This document shows, piece after piece, positions 18,442-26,708 of a DNA stretch of 64,000 nucleotides (its first letter is position 1; every line of letters begins with the position of its first letter). A model generated the notes under the pieces. It was not told the DNA's origin, ran no database searches, and was given only the letters and a program-made list of their open reading frames with translations. A program made the position numbers and the translations under genes. Source of the DNA: Streptomyces altiplanensis (GTDB taxonomy: Bacteria; Actinomycetota; Actinomycetes; Streptomycetales; Streptomycetaceae); NCBI GenBank assembly GCA_003719395.1, contig RHMC01000002.1, positions 62,001 to 126,000 of the forward strand. The letters run 5' to 3'.

Positions 18442-18750
18442 GTGACTCCACCCAAGCCGTATCCCCCGTATGAGGGCCGTGCCGACGACGCCGGCCCTTC
18501 AGCGTGTCTGTCCGGCACCGAAGGGGAACACCCAGCACGCGACAGCCAGGAACGGGGGACCGGGGAGCCCTGGCCGTACCTCTTCTCAGACCTGCTCGAA
18601 GAATTCCTTCACAGACTGGAACGGATTCAGACCGACTTTCACCGCCGCTCCCGGCCCGTCGGCAATCGCACGGAGCCCCAGCCTCCCGAGCTGCCGCCCG
18701 TCGCTTCCGGTACGACAGAGAGCCTGCGGGGGCGGACACGCCATGTATGA
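18442..18750 (+). CDS. Small hypothetical protein, coupled to the DUF2637 gene
   Basis: About 102 residues from a GTG start. It has a proline-rich head (MTPPKPYPPYEGRADD), one amphipathic helix (YLFSDLLEEFLHRLERIQTD) and a Pro/Glu-rich tail. No family is recognised. The stop TGA overlaps the start of the next gene by 8 bases (ATGTATGA), which suggests translational coupling. Composition fits a real but short gene; coding evidence is otherwise weak. Confidence 0.45.
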   Translation: MTPPKPYPPYEGRADDAGPSACLSGTEGEHPARDSQERGTGEPWPYLFSDLLEEFLHRLERIQTDFHRRSRPVGNRTEPQPPELPPVASGTTESLRGRTRHV

Positions 18751-19462
18751 CCGGCCGAATCCGATCGATGCCTGCCCCGCCTCCTCCGATTCACCACCGC
18801 ACCCGCACGGCCCCGGCCTGCCACCGGCAGCCAACCGGGCGATGGACCTGCAGGAAGCTTTTTCCCCGCCCGTCCCCGCCAGGGAGCGGACATTCGACTG
18901 GGACGAAGAACTCACCCATCTGCTGCAGACCTCCGCGCCGCACACCGCATCGGCGTTTCCGCGCCCCCGTTCCCACAACCGCCGCAAACCCAGGCGGGCC
19001 AGTCCTCTCAAGGCCTGGCCGTGGCTGCAGGTGGTCAGCCTCAGCATGGCGGCCCTGACCGCCTTCATCGTGACAACGGTCAGCGTGCTCGGCGCGATGG
19101 TCTCCTACGACCCGCTCAAACACCTGGCCGCCTCCGGTGTGGCACCCGGCCTGGTGCACGGCTGGCCACTGCTCGTCTTCGGTCCCTGGCTCGTGGCCTG
19201 TCTCACCGTCCTGCGCGCCGCCCTGCACCGTCGCCGCGCCCTCAACGCCTGGGCGGTCGTGGTGCTTTTCACCGCCGTCGCCGTCACCCTCTCCGTCACC
19301 CAGGCTCCCAGAACCCTGCCCGGCATCGCAGTCACCGCCCTGCCCCCCGCAGCGGCCTTGGCCTGCTTCCATCAATTCATTCGCCAGATCACTCTCGCCC
19401 GTCCCCGCCACGCTCTCGCGCGCGCCGCCGCACACCGCGCCGACACCCGTTACCGGCCCTGA
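18743..19462 (+). CDS. DUF2637 (Spd-like) membrane protein
   Basis: A 239-residue membrane protein. The first 90 residues are polar and Pro-rich, with MDLQEAFSPPVPARERTFDW. Four transmembrane helices follow: LQVVSLSMAALTAFIVTTVS, WPLLVFGPWLVACLTVLR, WAVVVLFTAVAVTLSVTQA and LPGIAVTALPPAAALACFHQ. This hydrophobic core is the DUF2637 type found in Streptomyces, including in plasmid spread (Spd) and integrative-element proteins. No other transfer gene is present, so a plasmid origin is not supported. Function unknown. Confidence 0.75.
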   Translation: MYDRPNPIDACPASSDSPPHPHGPGLPPAANRAMDLQEAFSPPVPARERTFDWDEELTHLLQTSAPHTASAFPRPRSHNRRKPRRASPLKAWPWLQVVSLSMAALTAFIVTTVSVLGAMVSYDPLKHLAASGVAPGLVHGWPLLVFGPWLVACLTVLRAALHRRRALNAWAVVVLFTAVAVTLSVTQAPRTLPGIAVTALPPAAALACFHQFIRQITLARPRHALARAAAHRADTRYRP

Positions 19463-19538
19463 CCGCGCCCGGCCGGCACGGCCATGGCGCCATCCGGCCC
19501 GGTACCTCTTCCGCCGAGGCCCGGACGGCTGTTGCCGG

Positions 19539-20153
19539 TCAGATGCGGAGTTCGGGCGGGAAGCCTGTCCAGCACAGCTCTGCGGGCAAGTGCCGCATGT
19601 CGTTGTACAGGAGCACACTGGACGGCCTGCCGGGCGTATACCGGATGACCGTGAGAGCCGCGTTGCCGTGGTTGAGACCCATCCAGCGCCATTCGGGCGC
19701 GTCATGGGCGGCTCGGACCAGCCATCCGATGAGGAAGTTATGAGTGACGACCAGCTCATGACGAGGCCGGCCGCCCTCGACCGGCCCTGTGAACTCCGCA
19801 AGTGCTTCCCGGGCCAGCGCGGGGCCCCGTTCACGGTCGTCCGCCGGAAACCGGGCCAGGAAGTCGAGCATGAGACCGGCCGAATCCGGCGGCAGTTCCT
19901 GCTTCTGCGGCAGGTGGGGGACGTAGTCCCCGGCCGGCTCCGACGGATGCAGCGGGACACCGTCGAGCTGTTCACCGATCAGCCGGGCCGTGTGTTCCGC
20001 CCGGGGCAGCGGACCATGGTGGATCACCGACAGAGGGGCGCCACGGAGCCGTTCACCGAGGAGAACAGCTTGGCGGCGACCGCCTTCGGTCAGAGCCGTC
20101 TCGTCCGCTGACGCCTCGCCGTGCCGAGTGAGGTAGAGATATCGAGTGGCCAT
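19539..20153 (-). CDS. Histidine phosphatase family protein
   Basis: A phosphoglycerate-mutase-like phosphatase of about 204 residues. It opens MATRYLYLTRHGEASADETA, where the RHG motif supplies the phosphorylated histidine. IHHGPLPRAEHTARLIGEQL follows, and VVTHNFLIGWLVRAAHDAPE gives the second catalytic histidine. A GTG nine bases upstream (MKDMATRY) is an alternative start. It is intact. Substrate cannot be inferred from the neighbours, which are a membrane protein and a cold-shock gene. Confidence 0.85.
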   Translation of the reverse strand: MATRYLYLTRHGEASADETALTEGGRRQAVLLGERLRGAPLSVIHHGPLPRAEHTARLIGEQLDGVPLHPSEPAGDYVPHLPQKQELPPDSAGLMLDFLARFPADDRERGPALAREALAEFTGPVEGGRPRHELVVTHNFLIGWLVRAAHDAPEWRWMGLNHGNAALTVIRYTPGRPSSVLLYNDMRHLPAELCWTGFPPELRI

Positions 20154-20373
20154 GTCCTTCACGCCCGGGGTCCCCTGTCAACATCGTTGATCTTGCGCAT
20201 TGAGCAGGTGGACGCGGGAACCCTGCCTCTCGGTTCCCTCCGGAAAGGCCCTGGGGCCGGCTCCGGCCCCGACGCTCTGAGATGCCGATGCCGAAGACAC
20301 CGCACGGGCATCCCGGGGTTCCGGGACTTCAAGCGAGGCTGGGCCAGGGCGACGCGACGCCAGCTCTTCGGCT

Positions 20374-20577
20374 TCAGGCGAGAACGATGTTCACCGCATG
20401 CGGAGCCTTGGGCCCCTGCCTGATCTCGAAGGCCACCTCCTGGCCTTCGAGCAGCCCGAGAAGACTCCGGTCGGCGATGTACGAGAAGTGAGCGAACACG
20501 TCAGCGCCGCCGTCTGCCTGCTCGATGAAGCCGAAGCCCTTGGCCGCGTCAAACCACTTCACGATTCCGGTAACCAT
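20374..20577 (-). CDS. Cold-shock protein (CspA family), divergent copy
   Basis: A 67-residue cold-shock domain ([20 protein letters not shown]). RNP1 KGFGFIEQ and RNP2 DVFAHFS are intact. It differs from the other two copies at many positions in the second half ([20 protein letters not shown], then [11 protein letters not shown]), so it is not a recent duplicate. GGAGG lies 6-10 bases before the ATG. Its upstream DNA resembles that of the copy at 21.6 kb. Confidence 0.95.
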   Translation of the reverse strand: MVTGIVKWFDAAKGFGFIEQADGGADVFAHFSYIADRSLLGLLEGQEVAFEIRQGPKAPHAVNIVLA

Positions 20578-20830
20578 GCCGTACCTCCTTGTGAGCGGTT
20601 TCAAGGCCTGCGCTGCGCGATCCTCGCGTCGCCGCGTGAGTTGCCCCGCCCCAAAGCGCACCATGGGCGGAAAAGCGAATTCGGCAACCATTACCGTAAG
20701 GCTACCCAACAGTAGCACGACATAAGCAACCGGAAGCCTGACGCAATACCACCCCGGCCGTCATGCCATAAACCTTCGTCGCACATTGCCTGATTTTCTG
20801 TGCCCACAAAGAGACATATTCGACTTCGCC
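20578..20830 (-). promoter_or_regulatory. Long cold-shock leader and promoter region, copy A
   Basis: AT-richer than its surroundings. Two blocks match the region upstream of the csp gene at 21.6 kb: a proximal one (on the minus strand GGCGGGGCAA, then CGCGGCGACG) and a distal one around 20745-20815. The distal block contains GCACAGAAAATC, GGCAATG and GGTTTATGGCATG on the minus strand. Conservation between non-identical paralogues suggests a functional promoter plus 5-prime leader of roughly 180-200 bases. Confidence 0.5.
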
Positions 20831-21004
20831 GAGCGTCCGTATCCCGAATTACGACGTCCGCAGCCGGACCGCGGCCCGGGAACGTGGCGCGCTCCGGGAG
20901 GGGCACAGGGGTCCCGCACCTCCGGGCCGGAGAGGCGCCCGCCTCGTCGGCGTCCGCAAGTCGGCCTACCGGCGTGAGGTTCAACGGTAGTAAAATCACC
21001 TGCC

Positions 21005-21379
21005 ATGTCGAACCCTGATGATCTGCTTGTTGACGTCGCCGCGACGGTGGAGTCCGAGCACTGCAATCAGATGTCACTCACCGTGGTCGCCGGTGGAGCT
21101 GTCATCACTGGACGGTTGGCTCCCGAGGCGGTGTGGCGGGAGCGGGTTGCCGAGGTACTGAAGGATTCAGATCGGCTGGGTCCGTTCGCCGGCATCTTCA
21201 TGGCCGCCGACACAGACCTCCGTCCGAAGCAGGACAAGCCCCCCACCCATCTGCATTTCCATGTCGCGAGGATCCTCCAGGGCAGTCTCGGAATTCCCGA
21301 AACCGGCGGGATGTACCGCATCGCCATCGAGGACGTAAGTGCGTGGACGATAGGGGATTTCAGCTACTCGGACCGTTGA
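21005..21379 (+). CDS. Small protein resembling gas-vesicle accessory GvpU
   Basis: A 124-residue acidic protein opening MSNPDDLLVDVAATVESEHC. The pattern (S)LTVVAGGAVITGRLAPEAVW, then THLHFHVARILQG, then PETGGMYRIAIEDVSAWTIG follows the layout I associate with GvpU-type proteins: a V-I-T-G strand, a ligand-like H-x-H segment, and a G-G-x-Y/W-R closing strand. No other gas-vesicle gene is present, so a vesicle role here is not supported. An AT-rich TAGTAAAAT box 15-25 bases before the ATG suggests a promoter very close to the start, with a short leader. Confidence 0.5.
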   Translation: MSNPDDLLVDVAATVESEHCNQMSLTVVAGGAVITGRLAPEAVWRERVAEVLKDSDRLGPFAGIFMAADTDLRPKQDKPPTHLHFHVARILQGSLGIPETGGMYRIAIEDVSAWTIGDFSYSDR

Positions 21380-21501
21380 ACTCCCATCCCGCCCGGCCCT
21401 TCGTCGCCGGCTCCTGCGGGGCAGGACCACAGAGCACGGCGTGACTGCACCGTTCACGGAACGATGACAGCGCACGGATCGGACCCGCGACAACACAACG
21501 A

Positions 21502-21534
21502 GCTGGGGCCCGCCCCGAAGGTGCGGGCCCCAGC
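21502..21534 (-). terminator. Hairpin terminator of cold-shock gene
   Basis: GCTGGGGCCCGC pairs perfectly with GCGGGCCCCAGC over a 9-base loop, about 20 bases after the stop of the leftward cold-shock gene. Confidence 0.8.
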
Positions 21535-21553
21535 CCCGTCGTACGCCTCAGCG

Positions 21554-21757
21554 TCAGGCGGGAACGATGTTCTCGGCCTGCGGGCCCTTCTGGCCCTGCG
21601 TGACGTCGAAGTTCACCTTCTGGCCCTCCTGGAGCTCGCGGAAGCCCTGAGCGGCGATGTTCGAGTAGTGGGCGAAGACGTCGGGGCCGCCACCCTCCTG
21701 CTCGATGAAGCCGAAGCCCTTTTCCGCGTTGAACCACTTCACGGTGCCAGTAGCCAT
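21554..21757 (-). CDS. Cold-shock protein (CspA family)
   Basis: A 67-residue cold-shock domain ([20 protein letters not shown]), with RNP1 and RNP2 intact and the common C-terminus [16 protein letters not shown]. It is closer in sequence to the copy at 8.2 kb than to its neighbour at 20.4 kb, yet shares upstream elements with that neighbour. It is followed by a strong hairpin. Confidence 0.95.
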   Translation of the reverse strand: MATGTVKWFNAEKGFGFIEQEGGGPDVFAHYSNIAAQGFRELQEGQKVNFDVTQGQKGPQAENIVPA

Positions 21758-22060
21758 GTCATATCTCCTTCGGGGCAATGCCCAAGGGCCCGCACTGTGC
21801 GGGCGCCCGAGTCGCCGCAATGATTGTCCCGCCCGGAAAACAACACCGGCAATACAAAAGCGCGCCCACCGGCACAGGAGCCAGTAAGAGCACTTGAAGT
21901 CTTTGGGAACCACAACCGCAACTGAGATCAACATAGCACAGCGCAAGCGGCGGAGTGCGGCAAGTAATATCACTCCGCCCGGCACGTCATAAACTCTCAC
22001 CGCCTATTGCACGGATTTCTGTCGCCGTGGCAATAGATATCCGCGGATGCGGGGCGCAGG
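21758..22060 (-). promoter_or_regulatory. Long cold-shock leader and promoter region, copy B
   Basis: Homologous blocks to copy A: proximal GGCGGGACAATCATTGCGGC and a distal block near 21966-22045, with GCGACAGAAATCCG, GCAATAGG and GAGTTTATGACGTG on the minus strand. Intervening sequence differs in length (about 45 bases longer). This supports a conserved leader rather than chance similarity. Confidence 0.5.
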
Positions 22061-22101
22061 GGCGGGCCGGCAGGGCAGCGCCCGGTTCGCGGGACCGGAG
22101 C

Positions 22102-22518
22102 TCACTGCCTGCGGGGCTGGCTGAAGCGCAGCATGTTGCCCGAGGGATCGCGGAAGGCACAGTCACGGACGCCGTAGGGCTGGTCGACCGGCTCCTGCAG
22201 CACCTCGCCGCCCGCCATGCTGATGCGCTCGAAGGTCGCGTCGCAGTCGTCGGTCGAGAAGATGAGGCCGCGCAGCAGACCCTTCGCCATGAGTTCCGCC
22301 ATGGCCTGCTTGTCGGCGGGCGATGCGTTCGGGTCCGCCACGGGCGGTTCCAGGACGATGTTCACGTCCGGCTGCGAGGGCGACCCCACGGTCACCCAGC
22401 GCATCCCCTCGAACCCGACGTCGTTGCGCACCTCCAGGCCGAGAATGTCCCGGTAGAAGGCGAGCGCCTTGTCGTGGTCGTCGACGGCGATGAAGCACTG
22501 TGAAAGCTTGATGTCCAT
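22102..22518 (-). CDS. VOC (glyoxalase/bleomycin-resistance-like) family protein
   Basis: A 138-residue vicinal-oxygen-chelate protein made of two beta-alpha-beta-beta-beta units. The first is LSQCFIAVDDHDKALAFYRD plus ILGLEVRNDVGF. The second runs LIFSTDDCDATFERISMAGG to VRDCAFRDPSGNMLRF, where the late Asp-Pro-x-Gly-N is the family signature. The metal-type first His is replaced (CFIAVDD). It lies just downstream of an AraC-type regulator on the same strand, with a 10-base gap, so they form one transcript. This VOC/AraC pairing is common in actinobacteria. Substrate unknown. Confidence 0.85.
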   Translation of the reverse strand: MDIKLSQCFIAVDDHDKALAFYRDILGLEVRNDVGFEGMRWVTVGSPSQPDVNIVLEPPVADPNASPADKQAMAELMAKGLLRGLIFSTDDCDATFERISMAGGEVLQEPVDQPYGVRDCAFRDPSGNMLRFSQPRRQ

Positions 22519-22528
22519 GCGTTTCACG

Positions 22529-22948
22529 CTATGGGCCGGCGTCGGGTTTCGCTTCTCCGTTCCTGACCGGTCGCGTGTGGATCTTGGCGACACAGGCCGG
22601 GACAGCAGCACCCTCGTCATGGCGGCGGGCCCGGTACGAGCTCGGACTCTCGCCGACCAGCTCGGTGAACCGCGAGCTGAACGACCCCAGCGACGTACAG
22701 CCGACCTCGAAGCAGACCTCCGTCACCGTCAGGTCTCCCCGCCGCAGCAGCGCCTTCGCCCGCTCGATCCGGCGCGTCATCAGGTAGCTGTACGGCGTCT
22801 CCCCGAAGGCGGCGCGAAAGCTGCGGGAGAAATGGCCCGGCGACATGAGGGCGACGCGCGCCAGCGCCGGAACGTCGAGCGGCTTCGCGTATTCACGGTC
22901 CATCAGGTCACGGGTCCGGCGCAGCCGGACGAGATCCTCCAACGTCAC
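22529..22948 (-). CDS. AraC-family transcriptional regulator, DNA-binding domain only
   Basis: A 139-residue protein with two helix-turn-helix units and no ligand domain. HTH1: LDVPALARVALMSPGHFSRS. HTH2: LTVTEVCFEVGCTSLGSFSS, followed by FTELVGESPSSYRAR, the second-recognition-helix signature. The start is GTG at 22948. It precedes and probably controls the VOC gene. Sequence downstream of the HTH (HDEGAAVPACVAKIHTRPVR) is an unstructured tail. Confidence 0.88.
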   Translation of the reverse strand: MTLEDLVRLRRTRDLMDREYAKPLDVPALARVALMSPGHFSRSFRAAFGETPYSYLMTRRIERAKALLRRGDLTVTEVCFEVGCTSLGSFSSRFTELVGESPSSYRARRHDEGAAVPACVAKIHTRPVRNGEAKPDAGP

Positions 22949-23214
22949 GCGGCCACCATCCCACAGCGCCGGGCGTCACCGGTGCCGGCGCAGGGTGACG
23001 GCATGGCAGGCGGCTGCGTCCTCGACGGCGTCGGCCACGGTCCCCGCACGGGGCAGATCGGGACATCGTCGGACATCCCTTCGACTTCGGCGGCCCCACG
23101 GCCTTCCGCGTCGACAAGGCCGTGGAGGAGCTGCTGCCCCGGGTGTGCACGCCGGAGCGCCGGCCCGCCCTGCAGCGGCTCCGCGGAAGGCACCGAAGGA
23201 CCGCGCGGGCCGTC
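22949..23214 (+). other. Gap with an unidentified coding trace
   Basis: Around 23060-23190 one rightward frame reads DIVGHPFDFGGPTAFRVDKA followed by VEELLPRVCTPERRPALQRL. Composition and periodicity are protein-like, but there is no start and the frame then becomes random. It may be a fragment of a lost gene; I cannot name it. The minus-strand Lrp frame also runs through here. Confidence 0.3.
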
Positions 23215-24242
23215 TCACCCCTCCACGGGGACGGGGCGGCCCGGTTCCATCGCACGTACTCGACGCTGCGCCCCTCGGCGTCCAGGAGCCGCCCCATCCG
23301 CTTCACCCAGGTGAAGGTGGTGCAGCGGTCCAGCACGCGGGCGGCCGGGAAGCGCCGGGCGAGCCGGGCCTCGTAGCGCGAGAGGTCGCTGAGACCGTGC
23401 AGCCAGATCTGCGCCAGCAGGTTGGCCTCTCCGGCCGTCGAGCACACCAGGCGGGTCTCCCGCATCGCGGCCAGTCCGTCGGCGGTGGATTCCAGTTCCG
23501 CCGGCGGCACCGTCAGCCACAGCGTCGCCGTGACCCGCCAGCCGGCCGGCAGGTGCGCCGTCTCGCAGCGCACCACCGCCCGTCCGCTGCCCAGCGCCGC
23601 GGCGAGCAGCCGTCGTACCGTGCTCTCCGGGCGGTCCAGCAGCTCGCCGAGGCGCGCGCAGGACAGGCGCCCGTCGGCCGCCAGCGTGGTGACCAGACGT
23701 CGTTCCTCGACGCTCGCGGGGCCCGGGGCGGTGCGGCCCCCACCGGAGCGCTGGAGGTTGCGCTGCTGGTGCCGGTCGAGGGCGTCCATGCGCCACCGGC
23801 TCGCCTCCCGGTGGATGCGCTGGACGAGGTGGGTGCGGGTGGCCGTGACGCCCGGCATCCGGCCCAGCCGGTTCAGGACGTACCGCCCCATCATCGGCAG
23901 GTTCGGCGTCGCCACCGTGACGAGCAGGTCGTACGTGCCGGTGACGATCTCCACGCTCAGCGCGTGAACGTCGCGCGCGAGCCTGCCCGCGACCTCCTCG
24001 CAAGCACCTGGGGCGCCCGCCACCTGGACGAGTGCGAACGCCCCGTACTCGGCCTGGGAAGCACCCGGGCAACAGGTCACCCAGGCGTTGCCGCTCTCCC
24101 TCAGCCGTGCCCAGCGGCGCGACAGAGTGGCGGGATCCACCCCCAGCGGACCGGCGAGCCGGCTCCACGGCGCGCGCGGATCGAGCTGGAGGGCGTTGAT
24201 CAGAGCGAGATCGAGTTCATCCAGCGTGGCGGTTCCGTGCAT
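23215..24242 (-). CDS. Lrp/AsnC-family regulator with two fused units, C-terminal frame lost
   Basis: About 342 residues. It opens MHGTATLDELDLALINALQL, followed by a winged helix (WSRLAGPLGVDPATLSRRWA). A first RAM ligand domain follows (VHALSVEIVTGTYDLLVTVA). A second helix-turn-helix is SCARLGELLDRPESTVRRLL, and a second RAM domain includes LVCSTAGEANLLAQIWLHGL. Such double AsnC proteins are common in Streptomyces. The open frame as written continues to 22908, overlapping the AraC gene, with about 95 low-complexity residues. A single-base shift near the end restores a stop at 23215, so the extension is probably an artefact. It diverges from the ABC/M20 unit, a plausible target. Confidence 0.8.
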
Positions 24243-24585
24243 GAGGCGGCAACCCTCCTGCGGGTTCTTGCAATTCGCCGGTGCGGGGCCGGGCAGCGCT
24301 GATTCTTGCAGCCCACCGGGTTCCCCTTCGCTCCGGGAGTTGTGCAGTGCCACGTCCCCGACTCACCGCAAGCGCCGTTCCGGCCGTCTCCACGGCGCTC
24401 GTCACCTCCGCGTGCACGATCTCGTCCAGTACGCCCGGGGAGGGCGGCAGCTCCTCCTCCCCTCCTCCCCCGGTGGTGATGGCGACGTGTGCGTCCTCGC
24501 CCGCGTCGTACGGCGGGAGGCCACCGGCGTACTCGGCCAGGACCGCTTGCGCACGGCCCGGGGCAACCCGCTGCCCGTCCTGGCG

Positions 24586-24774
24586 CTGACCATGCTCTTC
24601 ATCTCGCGCGTCCGCGCCGTGGTACGTCACACCAGCGACGAGGTCGCCGTCGTGCACCACGGGCGGGTGGTGGAGCACGGCCCCTGCGAGGAGGCCGGCC
24701 GGGCGCCCGCCGAGCCGTGCACCCGCCGCCTCCCCGAAAGCGTCCCGTCCCTGCCCGCACCGGAGAACCGATGA
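24586..24774 (+). pseudogene. Peptide/nickel-type ABC transporter ATPase, 3-prime remnant
   Basis: The last 62 codons read LTMLFISRVRAVVRHTSDEV, then AVVHHGRVVEHGPCEEAGRA, PAEPCTRRLPESVPSLP. This is the C-terminal end of DppD/OppF-like ATPases: H-loop region (normally ISHD, here ISRV), the M-x-x-G-x-x-V-E-x-G strand and the oligopeptide-type tail. No Walker A, signature or Walker B motif is found in any frame upstream between 24243 and 24586. The catalytic histidine of the H-loop is also lost. The ATGA overlap with the next gene survives. Confidence 0.65.
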
Positions 24775-26099
24775 ACGCCCATGCCGCCGCGGAGACTTCC
24801 GCCCCGGAGACTTCCGTCCCGGAGACCACTCCCACGGCTGCGAGCACGGCTGGGGCCACGGCCCGGCGCCTGACAGCGAACGTGCACGAGGGCCGCCTCC
24901 TCGCCTTCTACCAGGACCTGCACGCGCACCCCGAACTCTCCCTGCGGGAGCACCGCACCGCCGCCCGGCTCGCCGAGCGCCTGCGCGACGCCGGCCTGGA
25001 GACGACGGAAGGCGTCGGCGGCACCGGCGTGGTGGCCCTCCTGCGCAACGGCGAGGGCCCGGTGGTGATGCTCCGCGCGGACATGGACGCGCTGCCCGTC
25101 ACCGAGGAGACCGGACTTCCGTACGCCTCGACCGTGCCGGGCGTGATGCACGCCTGCGGCCACGACGTGCACATGACGTGCCTGGTGGGAGCCGCGGAGG
25201 CGCTGGTGCGCGGCAGGGACGCCTGGGGCGGCACGCTGCTGGTCGTCGGGCAGCCCGGCGAGGCCGGTGCGCAGGGCTCGCTGGCCATGCTCGGTGACGG
25301 GCTGTTCACCCGCTTCCCGCGGCCCAACGTCGTCCTCGGTCAGCACGTGGGGCCGGCCCCCGTGGGTACGGTCGGCCACCGTGCCGGGCTGCTGATGTCC
25401 GCGGCCACGGACGTCGGCATCCGCATCTTCGGCAGGGGCGGTCACGGCTCCTCCCCCGAGCACTGCGTCGACCCGGTGGTCACCGCCGCCTATCTGGTGA
25501 CCCGGTTGCAGACGGTCGTCTCGCGGGAAGTGTCCGCCAGGGACGCCGTGGTACTGACGGTGGGAAGGATCCAGGCCGGCACCAAGGCGAACATCATCCC
25601 GGAGGAGGCCCGGATCACCCTCAACATCCGTACGCAGGACGCGGACGTACGCGCGCGGGTCCTGGAAGCGGTACGGCGCATCGCCGAGGCGGAGTGCACG
25701 GCCTCCGGCTGTCCCCGGCCCCCGGAGATCACCGTCACCAGCGACTTCCCCGTCACCTCCAACGATCCGGCGACGGTGGCACGGGTGAGCGAGGCGCAGC
25801 GGCAGGCGTTCGGCGCGACGGCGGTGATCGAGTACGACCCGCTGATGGGGAGCGAGGACTTCCCCTACTTCGGCGCGGCGGGGCACAACGGCGGGACGGA
25901 GATCCCGTACGCCTTCTGGTTCATCGGCTCCACCCCGTGGAGCGCCTGGGAGGCCGCCCCGGGGGACGGGCCGACGCAGAAGCTCCTGGCGGTGCCCGGC
26001 AACCACACCCCCCGGTTCGCGCCCGATCCGGCGGCGCTCGGGATGGGGGTGACGGCACTGACCACGGCGGCCCTGGCCTGCCTGCGCCCGGCGCCGTGA
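24771..26099 (+). CDS. M20-family amidohydrolase (peptidase M20D)
   Basis: A complete 442-residue zinc-type amidohydrolase/aminoacylase. After a Thr/Pro-rich tail of about 35 residues comes FYQDLHAHPELSLREHRTAA. Metal-site elements are MLRADMDALPVTEETGLPY, MHACGHDVHMTCLVGAAE and the dimerisation-domain GRGGHGSSPE, with a later GSEDFPYFG. The usual catalytic Glu-Glu pair in the P-x-E-E segment reads QPGEAGAQGS, so the first Glu is kept and the second, a metal ligand, is Ala. Activity may be altered. The start overlaps the stop of the ABC remnant (ATGA), suggesting an original transporter-hydrolase operon. Substrate unknown. Confidence 0.85.
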   Translation: MNAHAAAETSAPETSVPETTPTAASTAGATARRLTANVHEGRLLAFYQDLHAHPELSLREHRTAARLAERLRDAGLETTEGVGGTGVVALLRNGEGPVVMLRADMDALPVTEETGLPYASTVPGVMHACGHDVHMTCLVGAAEALVRGRDAWGGTLLVVGQPGEAGAQGSLAMLGDGLFTRFPRPNVVLGQHVGPAPVGTVGHRAGLLMSAATDVGIRIFGRGGHGSSPEHCVDPVVTAAYLVTRLQTVVSREVSARDAVVLTVGRIQAGTKANIIPEEARITLNIRTQDADVRARVLEAVRRIAEAECTASGCPRPPEITVTSDFPVTSNDPATVARVSEAQRQAFGATAVIEYDPLMGSEDFPYFGAAGHNGGTEIPYAFWFIGSTPWSAWEAAPGDGPTQKLLAVPGNHTPRFAPDPAALGMGVTALTTAALACLRPAP

Positions 26100-26154
26100 C
26101 GGGCGGCCCGTGAGCCCGGCGACAACGGCACCGGCACGCCGGGGAGGACGGGCC

Positions 26155-26673
26155 GTCGGAGCAGCGGTCCGTCCCTCGCTTCGGGTGGGCCGACGGGTTC
26201 GTACACCCCGACAGTGACACGCGGACCGACGGCGGGTTCGAGGGTGAGCGGGCCGTACTCACCGGGTACCTGCGCGATCAGCGTCTGACGCCGGAGACGA
26301 AGTGCTCCGGTCCCGATGCCGCCGCTCCGGCCCGCCGCTCCGTCGAGTCTGTCGCTGCTGGGGCTGGTGCGCCATACGGCCGGGGAGGGCATCTCCCGGC
26401 ACTACCGCTCCGGCGCCGGCCCCGACGGATACTTCAACGGCGCGCTGCCCGGCCCCCGGGACCGTCGCGCAGGCGTGGGACACCCGGCGGGCCGGGGTCG
26501 CGTTCGCGGAACGGCTCGTGGCCGGGGCGCCCGGTCTCGACGTCACCGCCGCCAACGGCGGGAAGCCGGTGCGACTGCGCGAGGTGCTGGTGCGCACGAC
26601 CGAGGAGTACGCCCGGCACAACGGCCACGCCGACTTCCTGCGCGAGCGCATCGGCGGAAGGGCGGGACAGTGA
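26155..26673 (+). pseudogene. DinB/DUF664-family protein, frameshifted
   Basis: Three reading frames are needed. Frame 1: FEGERAVLTGYLRDQRLT, the first helix. Frame 2: PPLRPAAPSSLSLLGLVRHT, the helix that normally carries a metal His. Frame 3: VRLREVLVRTTEEYARHNGH followed by ADFLRERIGG, the last metal-binding helix (H-N-G-H) of mycothiol-dependent DUF664 proteins. The order and spacing match the family, but the metal-binding middle region is damaged. It would normally be a soluble four-helix protein of about 170 residues. Confidence 0.6.
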
Positions 26674-26708
26674 AACCGTGTGCGGCCGCGGGCGCATGAG
26701 GAGGCGCG

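Noticed and set aside
18743..19462. Integrative plasmid inferred from the DUF2637 protein
   Set aside because: No replication, transfer or integrase gene accompanies it, so an element is not supported.
24400..24470. Minus-strand peptide EVTSAVETAGTALA resembling an ABC Walker B/D-loop
   Set aside because: It is on the opposite strand from the ABC-ATPase tail and has no surrounding family sequence; probably chance.
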